Numbered from the stretch's first letter, positions 53,653 to 62,223 are shown. The stretch is DNA of 64,000 bases from Acinetobacter bohemicus ANC 3994 (GCF_000367925.1 NZ_KB849175.1:211395-275394), one strand, 5' to 3'. Notes: generated by a model not told the origin, from the sequence alone. Translations and numbers: made by a program.

Positions 53653-54269
53653 TGACCCGTATTGCCCTTCTTGATTATGGCATGGGAAATTTACACTCTG
53701 CTGCCAAAGCCTTAGAACACGTTGGCGCAACGGTAGATGTGACCAATGATCCCAAACTGATTGCCCAAGCCGATAAAATTGTCTTTCCCGGTGTCGGTGC
53801 GATGCGTGATTGTATGCAAGGCATGCATGAAGCAGGCATTGATGACGTGGTACGCCGTGCTGTATTTAATAAGCCTGTGTTGGCGATTTGTGTCGGTATG
53901 CAAGCATTGATGCAACACTCTGAGGAAAATGGCGGTGCAGATGCACTGGGTATTTTTGAAGGTGAAGTGAAGCGTTTCCCTGATGTGGCTGGTTTAAAAG
54001 TACCTCATATGGGCTGGAACCAAGTGCATCAGGCAGATCCAAGCCATCCTATGTGGAAAGACATTGAACAAGATGCGCGTTTCTACTTCGTACATAGTTT
54101 CTATGTTGAACCGAAAAATGCCGATCTTGTCGCTGCAACCTGTGATTACGGTTTAGAATTCTGTACGGCAATTCATCAAGAAAACTTGTTCGCGACTCAG
54201 TTCCATCCAGAAAAAAGTCATACCGCAGGTTTACAATTATTGAAAAACTTCGTGGAATGGGATATTTAA
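53652..54269 (+). CDS. hisH: imidazole glycerol phosphate synthase, glutaminase subunit
   Basis: A 205-residue class I glutaminase. The nucleophile is Cys80 in AICVGMQAL, and the catalytic His and Glu are in ATQFHPEKSH near residue 187. It supplies ammonia to HisF, which is encoded 6.6 kb away at 60267. It is coupled to hisB through a one-base overlap. Confidence 0.96.
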   Translation: MTRIALLDYGMGNLHSAAKALEHVGATVDVTNDPKLIAQADKIVFPGVGAMRDCMQGMHEAGIDDVVRRAVFNKPVLAICVGMQALMQHSEENGGADALGIFEGEVKRFPDVAGLKVPHMGWNQVHQADPSHPMWKDIEQDARFYFVHSFYVEPKNADLVAATCDYGLEFCTAIHQENLFATQFHPEKSHTAGLQLLKNFVEWDI

Positions 54270-54281
54270 TTTTATTCCCGC

Positions 54282-54310
54282 AAAAAAGCCCGCATCATGC
54301 GGGCTTTTTT
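54282..54310 (+). terminator. hisBH terminator
   Basis: A 13-bp stem with loop TCA (arm GCCCGCA at 54288-54294, TGCGGGC at 54298-54304) flanked by six A and six T. Confidence 0.92.
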
Positions 54311-54403
54311 ATTGATGTACTATCTGCTGTTTAATCTTGGCTAAAAACCGATTATTATTTGACTGCTTGTTAAAAAGACCAACTAAAAAACTGGAACATA
54401 ATA

Positions 54404-54922
54404 ATGAATAACTCTGTAAATGACTCTGTGCTGAATGCTGCTGGGCGCTTTAGTCGCTTTTCTTACCTGGGATGGAATGGCCTCTTATTACTCGTCATGA
54501 TGCTTCTAGGCATCATCGTTGCCATAGCACTCCCTAGTTCTGCTCCAGACACGAATCAAGATATGCCTGTCTTTGCCATGATTATTTTAGGCATACTGTA
54601 TATTGCCCTCATTTACTTTAGTTTTATTTTCGCTGTTCGCCGCCTGCATGACCGCAATCACAGCGGCTGGCTCTCTTTGCTGATGCTGGTGCCTTTTGTG
54701 AATATTGCTATGGCGCTGTATTTAACTTTTGCCAAAGGCGATGCGTATGCAAACCAGTTTGGTTTGCCAAGAGTAACGCGAACATGGGAAAAAGTTTTGG
54801 GTTGGATTTATGTGTTAATTTTCCCCATCGGCATTTTAGCCGCCATTGCGATACCCGCTTATCAAGACTATGTGCAGCGCGCTGATCAAGGGCAAATCGA
54901 AATACAGCAAAAAGCTGAATAA
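54404..54922 (+). CDS. DUF805 membrane protein with pilin-like C-terminal motif
   Basis: A 172-residue protein. The N-terminal 115 residues are a DUF805 (YhaH-like) membrane domain with GRFSRFSYLGWNGLL and RRLHDRNHSGW motifs and three or four helices. The last 45 residues carry a hydrophobic helix followed by GILAAIAIPAYQDYVQRAD, almost the same as the N-terminal helix of type IV pilins but placed at the C-terminus and without a prepilin cleavage site. Function is unknown. Confidence 0.82.
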   Translation: MNNSVNDSVLNAAGRFSRFSYLGWNGLLLLVMMLLGIIVAIALPSSAPDTNQDMPVFAMIILGILYIALIYFSFIFAVRRLHDRNHSGWLSLLMLVPFVNIAMALYLTFAKGDAYANQFGLPRVTRTWEKVLGWIYVLIFPIGILAAIAIPAYQDYVQRADQGQIEIQQKAE

Positions 54923-55028
54923 CGGTACACATTCAACACTGCACTAAAGCCTGTACTTTTGCGGGCTTTATTTTTGCCATTACTCTAAAAACACGTTAGT
55001 CTTCAAAAAAGCTTAAGTTTTATTTCTT

Positions 55029-55709
55029 ATGAATAATTTCAGCCTTAATTCAGTTTTACCCAGCAAAGAACAAATTCAGCAATTACCTATCTTTCAAAAT
55101 CTTCCATTACAACAAATTCAGGTCATTCATTCGCTGCAACAATGCCATGCCATTGAACAAGAACTCAAAACGTGTGCCCTATTCGGTTTTGATACTGAAT
55201 CTAAACCAACCTTTAACAAAGGTGAAGTTTCAACTGGCCCACACCTCATTCAATTGGCAAGTCGTGACAAAGCCTATTTATTTCAGATTAGCCCCGCAAT
55301 ACTTGAGTTCCTAAAACCGATTTTTGAAAATAAAAATCAAATGAAAGTTGGCTTTGGTTTAAAAAACGATGCTCATTTATTCCGTAAAAAAGGCATTGAA
55401 CTGCATAATGTGATTGAATTATCTAAATGTTTTTCAGCCTTTGGCTTGAGCAATCCAATGGGGCTAAAAAATGCTATGGCGCTTTTATTTCAAGTTAATT
55501 TCCCCAAAAGTAAAAAAACAAGCACCTCCAACTGGGCACGAAAAATACTGACCCCACATCAAATTGAATATGCAGCGGCCGATGCTTATGCACCTGTACT
55601 GGTTTTTGAAGAATTATTACGCTTGGGTCTATTGCCCAAAACCATGACCCGTCATTTATTCAAATTCAGCATGCAGCCAAACACAATAAAAGCTGAAACT
55701 GATGCTTAG
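55029..55709 (+). CDS. 3'-5' exonuclease, RNase D-like DEDDy family
   Basis: A 226-residue exonuclease domain protein. Exo I is FGFDTESKP with Asp55 and Glu57, Exo II is VGFGLKNDAHLF, and Exo III is YAAADAYAPVLV (Y and D four residues apart). It lacks the HRDC domain of full RNase D. It may trim structured RNA or DNA 3' ends. It lies 69 bases before hisA on the same strand. Confidence 0.85.
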   Translation: MNNFSLNSVLPSKEQIQQLPIFQNLPLQQIQVIHSLQQCHAIEQELKTCALFGFDTESKPTFNKGEVSTGPHLIQLASRDKAYLFQISPAILEFLKPIFENKNQMKVGFGLKNDAHLFRKKGIELHNVIELSKCFSAFGLSNPMGLKNAMALLFQVNFPKSKKTSTSNWARKILTPHQIEYAAADAYAPVLVFEELLRLGLLPKTMTRHLFKFSMQPNTIKAETDA

Positions 55710-55778
55710 AAATTTGGCAATATTTTGCTAAGATTGCACCTAATACATTCTTTATAAGATTTGGCTAGGAGCGCAAGC

Positions 55779-56510
55779 ATGCTGATCATTCCAGCAATTG
55801 ACCTGAAAGATGGCAAATGTGTCCGTTTAAAACAAGGTCGTATGGAAGACGATACCGTATTTTCTGACGATCCCGTTGCAACTGCACAGCATTGGGTCAA
55901 TGAAGGCGCACGTCGCTTACATTTGGTCGATTTAAATGGTGCTTTCGCAGGTACGCCAATTCATAAGCCTGTGGTTGAAGCTATTGCACGCGCACAGCCA
56001 GAGCTTCCTATCCAGATTGGTGGTGGTATTCGCTCACTTGAAACCATTGAACACTATTTAGATGCTGGCGTATCTTTTGTGATTATTGGCACTAAAGCTG
56101 TGCAAGATCCTGCATTTGTTGAAGAAGCATGTAAGAAATTTGCTGGTCATATTATTGTTGGCATCGATGCCATGAACGGTATGGTCGCAACGGATGGTTG
56201 GGCTAATATCACCGATATTAAAGCCACCGATTTAGCAAAACGTTTTGCCGATGCTGGCGTATCAAGCATTGTTTATACAGATATTGCGCGTGATGGCATG
56301 ATGCAAGGTGTGAACATTGAGCAAACCGTGAATTTGGCAACGTATTCAGGCTTACCTGTAATTGCGTCTGGTGGTGTCACCAACCTTGATGATGTCCGCA
56401 ACCTCAAAGGTCAACCGGGCATTTTAGGTGCAATTACCGGTCGTGCCATTTACGAAGGCACATTGAATCTTCGTGAAGCTCAATCTTTGTGGGATAACGA
56501 ATCTCTCTAA
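55779..56510 (+). CDS. hisA: phosphoribosylformimino-5-aminoimidazole carboxamide ribotide isomerase
   Basis: A 243-residue TIM-barrel isomerase starting at the ATG at 55779 behind AGGAG. Motifs are MLIIPAIDLKDGKCVRL with the catalytic Asp8, the phosphate-binding QIGGGIRS, the second catalytic Asp in YTDIARDGMM, and ASGGVTNL. It acts just before HisHF in histidine synthesis. Confidence 0.96.
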   Translation: MLIIPAIDLKDGKCVRLKQGRMEDDTVFSDDPVATAQHWVNEGARRLHLVDLNGAFAGTPIHKPVVEAIARAQPELPIQIGGGIRSLETIEHYLDAGVSFVIIGTKAVQDPAFVEEACKKFAGHIIVGIDAMNGMVATDGWANITDIKATDLAKRFADAGVSSIVYTDIARDGMMQGVNIEQTVNLATYSGLPVIASGGVTNLDDVRNLKGQPGILGAITGRAIYEGTLNLREAQSLWDNESL

Positions 56511-56523
56511 AATTAGAGATGCT

Positions 56524-56549
56524 AAAAAGAGGTCTTCGGACCTCTTTTT
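56524..56549. terminator. bidirectional terminator between hisA and XRE gene
   Basis: An 11-bp stem AAAAAGAGGTC/GACCTCTTTTT with a TTCG tetraloop (56524-56534 and 56539-56549) serves both convergent genes. Confidence 0.93.
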
Positions 56550-56561
56550 AATGCTTAAAAT

Positions 56562-57113
56562 TTAGTACACCACATTGCGAATAAATTTGACGGTTTTGTC
56601 ACCCCAGTTCTGATAACAGTATTTTACTGCGCTGGAATACACCAGTGAATCTCCTGCATGCAAAACCTTTGGTATACCCGCCACATCCAGTGTTAACTGC
56701 CCTTCAATCACATACAGCATTTCATGCCAGCCTTGTGGATCAGGTTCTGCTTGATACTGCTCTTTGGGTTCAAGCGACCACACCCAAAGCTCCACGACTT
56801 GTTTTGCCGGTATCGATGTCATTAGCTTAGCAAAACTTTGTTTGCTTTTTCCTTGCCATGCCAATTCATTAATCACAGCCTGATCCTGCTGACTCAGGGG
56901 ACTGACTAATGTGGCAAAATCGACCCCTAGTCCACTCGCAATTAAACTCAGTTTGGCGAGACTAATATTATCCTGACCTGATTCAATGCCAGCAATCATA
57001 CGCCGACTTACCCCAGCTAAATCAGCCAATTGTTGCTGGCTTAAGTGCTTTAAATCTCGAAAATAGCGCACATTATGGCTGACATGTTGTAAGACTTGGC
57101 TGTGCTGACTCAT
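56562..57113 (-). CDS. XRE-type regulator with C-terminal cupin domain
   Basis: A 183-residue repressor type. The N-terminal helix-turn-helix (about 14-68) includes LSQQQLADLAGVSRRMIAGI, and the C-terminal cupin domain (about 105-180) includes GWHEMLYVIEGQLTLDV and HAGDSLVY. It is divergent from a DMT transporter gene, and the 88-base gap holds two palindromic operator-like sites, which suggests autoregulation and control of the transporter. The ligand is unknown. Confidence 0.88.
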   Translation of the reverse strand: MSQHSQVLQHVSHNVRYFRDLKHLSQQQLADLAGVSRRMIAGIESGQDNISLAKLSLIASGLGVDFATLVSPLSQQDQAVINELAWQGKSKQSFAKLMTSIPAKQVVELWVWSLEPKEQYQAEPDPQGWHEMLYVIEGQLTLDVAGIPKVLHAGDSLVYSSAVKYCYQNWGDKTVKFIRNVVY

Positions 57114-57133
57114 TCTCTTTCACTCTAAAGTAA

Positions 57134-57192
57134 TGTGTATTATATTGCACAAAAGATAAAAATGAAGCAATATGTGTGCAATATACTGCACA
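57134..57192. promoter_or_regulatory. two palindromic operator-like sites
   Basis: Two related 18-bp imperfect palindromes are TGTGTATTATATTGCACA (57134-57151) and TGTGCAATATACTGCACA (57175-57192), spaced 41 bp centre to centre, close to four helical turns. Both lie between the regulator and transporter starts. Confidence 0.65.
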
Positions 57193-57201
57193 AAAATCAC
57201 C

Positions 57202-58107
57202 ATGAATCAATCGCTGAAGCTACAATCCAAAGCACCACAGATTGCCCTGATCCTGATTACCCTCATTTGGGGGGGCACATTTTTAACCGTGCAATATGGT
57301 TTAAATTTTTCTAGTCCGATGTTTTTTGTCGGCTGCCGTTTTGCGGCAGCCACGCTGGCTGTCGGACTGATTTCCCTATCTGATTTAAAAGGCATGACCA
57401 AACAAGATGTGTACGCAGGCAGTTTAATTGGATTAACCATTGTTCTCGGTTATGGGACGCAAACTATCGGCTTACAAAGCATTAGTAGCAGTGAATCGGC
57501 TTTTTTGACTGCACTCTATGTCCCTTTAGTGCCGGTTTTATTATGGCTGCTTTTCCGTAAAATACCGCATGTCATGACTTGGATTGGGAGCATTTTTGCT
57601 TTTGTCGGTCTAATCTTTTTAACCGGTAATGGCTTCCAGCAAATTTCGTTAAACTTTGGACAAAGCTTAACGATACTCGGTTCAATCGCCATTGCATTAG
57701 AAATTATTTTCATTGGTTATTTTGCAGGAAAGGTGAATATTCAACGTGTTACCGTGATTCAACTTGCAGTAGCCTCATTACTCGCTTTTGCCTCAATGCC
57801 TTTGGTCGGTGAACACCATCTTCCTGATTTTTCTTGGATCTTGGTTGCAATCACTGTTGGATTAGGATTAGCCAGCGCACTCATTCAGCTCACCATGAAC
57901 TGGGCACAACGTTCTGTTGCACCTTCACAAGCGGCTATTATTTATGCCGGTGAGCCTGTTTGGGCAGCACTCTTTGGGCGAATTGCGGGTGAACGTTTGC
58001 CTATCCTTGCTTTATTGGGTGGCTTACTGGTCGTCGTTGGGGTGATTTTAAGTGAGTGGAAACCGAAGTTTTTAAATAAAACAGGCCATAAAAAAGAGTT
58101 CCAATAG
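57202..58107 (+). CDS. EamA/DMT superfamily transporter
   Basis: A protein of 301 residues from the ATG at 57202, with ten predicted transmembrane helices in two EamA repeats (about 13-140 and 155-290; LILITLIWGGTFL starts the first). It is probably an inner-membrane exporter of a small metabolite or amino acid. A longer frame to 57172 runs through the operator and is rejected. The terminator stem overlaps its last codons. Confidence 0.9.
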   Translation: MNQSLKLQSKAPQIALILITLIWGGTFLTVQYGLNFSSPMFFVGCRFAAATLAVGLISLSDLKGMTKQDVYAGSLIGLTIVLGYGTQTIGLQSISSSESAFLTALYVPLVPVLLWLLFRKIPHVMTWIGSIFAFVGLIFLTGNGFQQISLNFGQSLTILGSIAIALEIIFIGYFAGKVNIQRVTVIQLAVASLLAFASMPLVGEHHLPDFSWILVAITVGLGLASALIQLTMNWAQRSVAPSQAAIIYAGEPVWAALFGRIAGERLPILALLGGLLVVVGVILSEWKPKFLNKTGHKKEFQ

Positions 58108-58118
58108 AACTCTTTTTT
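58090..58118 (+). terminator. terminator overlapping the end of the DMT gene
   Basis: A 12-bp stem AAAAAAGAGTTC/GAACTCTTTTTT (58090-58101 and 58107-58118) includes the last codons and stop of the transporter gene. Confidence 0.85.
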
Positions 58119-58138
58119 GCTTAAACGTTCAAATCAAA

Positions 58139-58531
58139 CTACTGATACATCGCCTGATTATCATTCAATTTGATAATACCGCGAATGGCACGATAGACAA
58201 TCCAAATCCAAGAAGTTGCCACCACTAAAATACAGAACGTGGTTGCAAGCAGTGCAACACCTGCGAAAAGATCGACATTTTCACCGGTAAAAAACAAGAA
58301 AAAGAAGGGAATAAAGGCAATAATATTCCAAGCCAAATACCACCAAAAGGTGCGAATTTGCCAAGTGAAGTGACTTGCAAAAATAGAACCACGGACATCG
58401 CTGCGTTTGACATAGTTAATAATTAATGCCACCACAGCCAACAATCCGCCAGAAAAAATAGCAATAATATAAAGGACATAGAGCACTAAAGTCAGCGTAC
58501 GATTGGCATCTTTGTCGATAGAATAATTCAT
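58139..58531 (-). CDS. DUF4870-like small membrane protein
   Basis: A protein of 130 residues from the ATG at 58531, with AAGG upstream. Three or four transmembrane helices (about 12-35, 58-82, 88-110) and the RGSIFASHFTWQIRTF motif resemble DUF4870-type proteins. The role is unknown. It lies 30 bases downstream of the CSD/DUF1294 gene and may be cotranscribed. Confidence 0.78.
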   Translation of the reverse strand: MNYSIDKDANRTLTLVLYVLYIIAIFSGGLLAVVALIINYVKRSDVRGSIFASHFTWQIRTFWWYLAWNIIAFIPFFFLFFTGENVDLFAGVALLATTFCILVVATSWIWIVYRAIRGIIKLNDNQAMYQ

Positions 58532-58561
58532 TGTTATACCTTTTAAAGTCGTCATTCTCTT

Positions 58562-59188
58562 TTAAAACTTCAGCACATTTAAAGGAGAAATGAGCCATAG
58601 GATCAAAAGAATGTTTAACCCTATGGTACAAAAATAAATCTTTCTAAACGGTTGTTTTTCTGTTTTATGTCGCAATTTTTCCTGTGCCAGCCAAGCTGTA
58701 GGCCAACCGCCCAGAAAAGATAAAATATGTAAAGTCTGTTCAGGTACACGGCGATTGCCCTGTAGCGCCGCTTCTTTATCTTGTGCATACATCCAATAGG
58801 TCATGGCATTAATAATACTAATAAACAACAACACCATTCCATTGAGTAATCCAGCGATGCTAAAAACAGCCAGTGCCAAGATATAAGCAATACAGGCGAT
58901 TTGCATCGCTTTTAATTTTTGTTGTTGCTGCCCATTTTCTTTTTTAAGTTTCGTGATTTTTTCCTGCATTTGTGATGCTTTGAGATAGGTCGCTTGTTGT
59001 GCACGGAAACGTCCCTGTCCATCCAGTAAGACTTTGTATTCCAGTGCACAGCCCACGATCGGTCGTGGCCCTTGACGCGCAAAATCTTTAATATGTAAAA
59101 ATACGCGATCTTTCGTAGCATCATTCGGTTGAATAAAGCCATAGCCTTTTTCATCAAACCATTCGACTAAGCGACCCTGATCACGCAT
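58562..59188 (-). CDS. cold-shock domain protein fused to DUF1294 membrane domain
   Basis: A protein of 208 residues from the ATG at 59188; AGGGAAG gives the right spacing, and the GTG at 59194 does not. The N-terminal cold-shock domain (1 to about 68) has the RNA-binding GYGFIQP and VFLHIKDF motifs. A coiled linker follows, then a C-terminal DUF1294 domain with three or four helices (about 100-205) and the FLGGWPTAWLAQEKLRHKTE motif. It may bind RNA at the membrane. Confidence 0.9.
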   Translation of the reverse strand: MRDQGRLVEWFDEKGYGFIQPNDATKDRVFLHIKDFARQGPRPIVGCALEYKVLLDGQGRFRAQQATYLKASQMQEKITKLKKENGQQQQKLKAMQIACIAYILALAVFSIAGLLNGMVLLFISIINAMTYWMYAQDKEAALQGNRRVPEQTLHILSFLGGWPTAWLAQEKLRHKTEKQPFRKIYFCTIGLNILLILWLISPLNVLKF

Positions 59189-59202
59189 GTTCACTTCCCT
59201 AT

Positions 59203-60153
59203 TTAAGCCGTAACAAACTTTAGTCGTTCTATAAGCATATTACGCATCTCTTGTGGGTTTTTCTGCAAAATATCACCCCCAGTTCGTCCCTGTTGTGTAT
59301 TTTTTTGTGCGACTTGTAAACGCATCAGCCAGAAACGTGCAGCAGCTATTGCCAAATAAATTTCCAAGCAGGCTTTTTCATCATCGGTTAATGGGCGCAC
59401 CGTTTCATACGCTGCTAAAAAAGCCTGCGCTTTGACTTCATTTAAATGCACTTCAGGATATTCGGTACAGAAGTCATTTAAAGTAATGGCAATATCAAAC
59501 AGAAACTCATCTTTATTCAGTTCGTAGAAATCTAGAATACCGTTGAGTTGATTGCCATTAAATAAAGTGTTATCACGGAACAAGTCGGAATGAATAAAAC
59601 CTTTAGGACGATTTGGATAGACCGCAGTCAGCGCATCATACAGACCAAGGACTTCACTTAATAAAATAGCATCCGCAGGATTTAAAGTCGGTTTTAATTC
59701 TTTAGCGACTTGTAACCAATAATCATGGTTGCGATACTCTGCACGTTCAAGCGGAAAGTCTTGCAAAGCCACATGTATTTTTGCCTGTGCAATGGCAATG
59801 GCTTCTGCCTGTGCTAAAGTCGATGGCATTGGGTGTTCACCCATCATGCGCGGCGCAATTTGTGCAGGCTTGTCTTTAAGGCTATGAATCGCTTTACCCG
59901 CATAATTTAAAGGTACAGGTACAGCCAAACCCTGTTGAGCTAAATGCTCCAGTACCGGAACCAACTCCGCTGCCCCTTGCTCATCCATCTCTTCAAATAC
60001 AGTCAGTACATACTGCTTCGCATTTTTACCCACCAAAAAATAGTTTGTATTTTGGATACCGCCTTGAATGGGAATCAGATCAACCACCTCTAATCCATAA
60101 GGTGCTGCAAAAGTCTGAACTTCCTGTAAAGTCAAAGTGGTATAAACCGACAT
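59203..60153 (-). CDS. thrB: homoserine kinase, APH-fold type
   Basis: A protein of 316 residues from the ATG at 60153. It has the aminoglycoside-phosphotransferase fold used by the Pseudomonas-type ThrB: IQGGIQNTNYFL near the N-terminus, the catalytic GFIHSDLFRDNTLF (Asp and Asn of the HxDxxxxN motif), and GILDFYELNKDEFLFD. It makes O-phosphohomoserine for threonine synthesis. It is divergent from hisF. Confidence 0.92.
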   Translation of the reverse strand: MSVYTTLTLQEVQTFAAPYGLEVVDLIPIQGGIQNTNYFLVGKNAKQYVLTVFEEMDEQGAAELVPVLEHLAQQGLAVPVPLNYAGKAIHSLKDKPAQIAPRMMGEHPMPSTLAQAEAIAIAQAKIHVALQDFPLERAEYRNHDYWLQVAKELKPTLNPADAILLSEVLGLYDALTAVYPNRPKGFIHSDLFRDNTLFNGNQLNGILDFYELNKDEFLFDIAITLNDFCTEYPEVHLNEVKAQAFLAAYETVRPLTDDEKACLEIYLAIAAARFWLMRLQVAQKNTQQGRTGGDILQKNPQEMRNMLIERLKFVTA

Positions 60154-60183
60154 AGAAAACCTGCAAAAAAACTTACATAATTT

Positions 60184-60192
60184 TGCTAGAAT
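60184..60192 (+). promoter_or_regulatory. extended -10 element of hisF
   Basis: TGCTAGAAT (TG plus TAGAAT) at 60184-60192, about 75 bases before the hisF ATG. No good -35 is seen, so it is a guess of moderate strength. Confidence 0.45.
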
Positions 60193-60266
60193 ACCTGCTC
60201 CCACTATCAAGGTGTAGCACCTTCGTGGTGAAGTTTCATAATCGACTGTTATTTTTGGAAAAAATT

Positions 60267-61025
60267 ATGCTTGCTAAACGTATTATTCCTTGCCTTGACG
60301 TAGATAATGGTCGAGTAGTGAAAGGCGTTCAATTCCTTGATATTCGTGATGCAGGCGACCCAGTTGAAGTTGCACGCCGCTATAATGAACAAGGTGCAGA
60401 TGAAATTACCTTCTTAGACATTACCGCAACATCGGGTGGTCGCGATACGACTTACCGTACGGTTGAACGTATGGCTGAAAGTGTATTCGTTCCATTAACC
60501 GTAGGTGGTGGTGTGCGTAAAGTCGAAGATATTCGCTTATTGCTCAATGCCGGTGCAGATAAAGTCAGCATTAACTCTGCTGCGGTGTTTAATCCAGAGT
60601 TTGTTCAAGAAGCGTCACAACGATTTGGTGCACAATGTATTGTGGTGGCCATTGATGCTAAAAAAACCGGCGAAAACAAATGGGAAATTTTCACCCATGG
60701 CGGTCGTAAACCAACAGGGATTGATGCCATTGAATGGGCGGTGCAAATGGCCGATTTCGGTGCAGGTGAGCTGCTGATCACCTCTATGGATGCTGATGGT
60801 ACTAAAGCGGGTTATGATCTGGCTTTAATGCGTCAAATCAATGACCGCGTTACCATTCCAACCATTGCTTCTGGCGGTGTAGGCACCTTACAACATTTAG
60901 CCGATGGTATTTTAAAAGGTGGTGCAGATGCCGTTTTAGCCGCATCCATTTTCCACTTTGGTCAGCACACCATTCCTGAAGCGAAACAATATCTTGCAGC
61001 TCAAGGTATTGAAATGCGTCTTTAA
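60267..61025 (+). CDS. hisF: imidazole glycerol phosphate synthase, cyclase subunit
   Basis: A 252-residue TIM barrel starting MLAKRIIPCLDVDNGRVVKG with Asp11, and a second catalytic Asp130 region near AIDAKK. The phosphate-binding motifs VGGGVRK and IASGGVG are present. It joins with HisH to form imidazole glycerol phosphate and AICAR. The longer frame to 60183 lacks support. Confidence 0.96.
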   Translation: MLAKRIIPCLDVDNGRVVKGVQFLDIRDAGDPVEVARRYNEQGADEITFLDITATSGGRDTTYRTVERMAESVFVPLTVGGGVRKVEDIRLLLNAGADKVSINSAAVFNPEFVQEASQRFGAQCIVVAIDAKKTGENKWEIFTHGGRKPTGIDAIEWAVQMADFGAGELLITSMDADGTKAGYDLALMRQINDRVTIPTIASGGVGTLQHLADGILKGGADAVLAASIFHFGQHTIPEAKQYLAAQGIEMRL

Positions 61026-61047
61026 TAGAGCCATTGACCATCAAGCT

Positions 61048-61078
61048 AAAAAAGAGTGTTTAAAGAACACTCTTTTTT
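61048..61078 (+). terminator. hisF terminator
   Basis: The stem GAGTGTT/AACACTC (61054-61060 and 61066-61072), extended by flanking A and T runs. Confidence 0.88.
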
Positions 61079-61116
61079 TATTGCCTATACAAAATATCAA
61101 GCCTGAATTCATAGCG

Positions 61117-61326
61117 CTACTTTAATGGGTTGTTATGCTGATTCTGCTTTTGTTCAGCAAGTTTATGTTTAAGTGAAGTATAAAAATCAGTCATCTTATT
61201 TGGGCTGCTTGCTATCCCATCGTGCAGAAAAAATTGAAATCCAGCAACATTCAACCAATAGAAAGCAGCATGTTCAGCGTAATTTTTGCATACCGGAGTA
61301 TAAAATTTTAAGATAAAAAAAAGGAG
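61117..61326 (-). pseudogene. C-terminal remnant of an unidentified gene
   Basis: The minus strand is open from 61326 to a TAG at 61117-61119. It encodes a protein-like sequence with KNYAEHAAFYWLNVAGFQ and HDGIASSPNKMTDFYTSLK, then a Gln/Asn/Lys tail. There is no ATG, GTG or TTG in a start position at its head, and an intrinsic terminator overlaps its 5' edge. It therefore looks like the last 60 or so codons of a gene whose 5' part has been lost. I do not recognise the family. Confidence 0.5.
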
Positions 61327-61417
61327 CCTTTAAGACTCCCTATAAACTCAAAAAACGACAGCGCGTGGTTTCTTGCAATCTCTAAAACATAGCATAAAAA
61401 AGATAAATCTGACTCAA
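61313..61417 (-). ncRNA. candidate short RNA
   Basis: On the minus strand a -35 TTGAGT (61412-61417), a 17-base spacer and a -10 TGCTAT (61389-61394) are followed by about 60 bases and a hairpin AGGGAG/CTCCTT (61340-61322) with eight T. The -10 is weak, so the unit is tentative. Confidence 0.35.
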
Positions 61418-61475
61418 GCAATTGATGTTATAACTGACTGGAGCAGCAAATATAAATTAAAAAATCAGCACAATA

Positions 61476-61517
61476 TTGACCATTCATGCCAAAAATATTG
61501 ACAAATCACGACAACAA
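61476..61517. repeat. operator-like repeat, copy A
   Basis: TTGAC at 61476-61480 is followed 22 bases later by TTGACAAATCACGACAACAA (61498-61517). The same layout occurs at 62271-62312. Confidence 0.6.
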
Positions 61518-61599
61518 CACCCAAACAGGCTACATGATTCAGCAGAGATCAATGCATCAAATCAACGCCATTAAACGCAAAATCTAAGGAAACCTATTT

Positions 61600-62223
61600 T
61601 TATACCTCTACCTTTAACTCCAATTTAGACACTTTTTCTACCCATTTAGCCGGAAAATAACGTTCTGCCACAGAATTGAGTACTTTTGAAAGCGGTTGCG
61701 GAAGTGCAATACCCAATGGATTTTGTTCTTGTAGATTTTCTGAAGAAATCACCCGTGTTCCCAAAATATAATCAAACCAAGGCTTAGTCACACACCAATT
61801 GGCATCCTGATTCGAATTCATATGATGGTCATAGTGCCACGGGATTTTTTTCATTGCCCAATCTGGCTCTAAATGGGCACGACGATGAATGTAATAATAA
61901 TTACACGCACTATAAACCGCTGCCGCTGCCATTCCCTTCGATACTGGATAAAACAATACACTGGCTGCACTAGCCACCACAGCTACAGAAATGATTTCAT
62001 TTTTAGTGCGCCAATTCGAAATTCCTTCGACGTAGCCATGATCATTAAAATCGGTTTTACGCACTTCACGATGGTGTTCCCAATGTGACTTCATACTGTC
62101 GGGTACGGGGCTATAACGTGGTTTTCCACTACGATGTGTACCATGCAAAATATACTTATGCGCCACCCATTCAAAGCCATTGGCCACCACCAATCCAACC
62201 AAAAAACCTTTCCACATTTTCAT
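61600..62223 (-). CDS. fatty acid hydroxylase/sterol desaturase family protein
   Basis: A 207-residue di-iron membrane oxygenase. The histidine boxes are HKYILH (22-27), HWEHH (47-51), HRRAH (about 137-141) and HYDHH (about 154-158), all expected for the FA_hydroxylase superfamily. Two to four hydrophobic helices are present. The substrate is unknown: a fatty acyl chain, sterol or carotenoid. It is divergent from an AraC-type regulator, 106 bases apart, with operator-like repeats between them. Confidence 0.85.
   Translation of the reverse strand: MKMWKGFLVGLVVANGFEWVAHKYILHGTHRSGKPRYSPVPDSMKSHWEHHREVRKTDFNDHGYVEGISNWRTKNEIISVAVVASAASVLFYPVSKGMAAAAVYSACNYYYIHRRAHLEPDWAMKKIPWHYDHHMNSNQDANWCVTKPWFDYILGTRVISSENLQEQNPLGIALPQPLSKVLNSVAERYFPAKWVEKVSKLELKVEV

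Larger units (their letters stand above)
61079..61599. other. gap with gene remnant, candidate sRNA and operator repeats
   Basis: No intact gene. The gap holds a minus-strand coding remnant (61117-61326), a minus-strand promoter-terminator pair that could make a short RNA (about 61313-61417), and a pair of TTGAC repeats spaced by 22 bp (61476-61517) that is repeated before the AraC gene. Confidence 0.6.
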
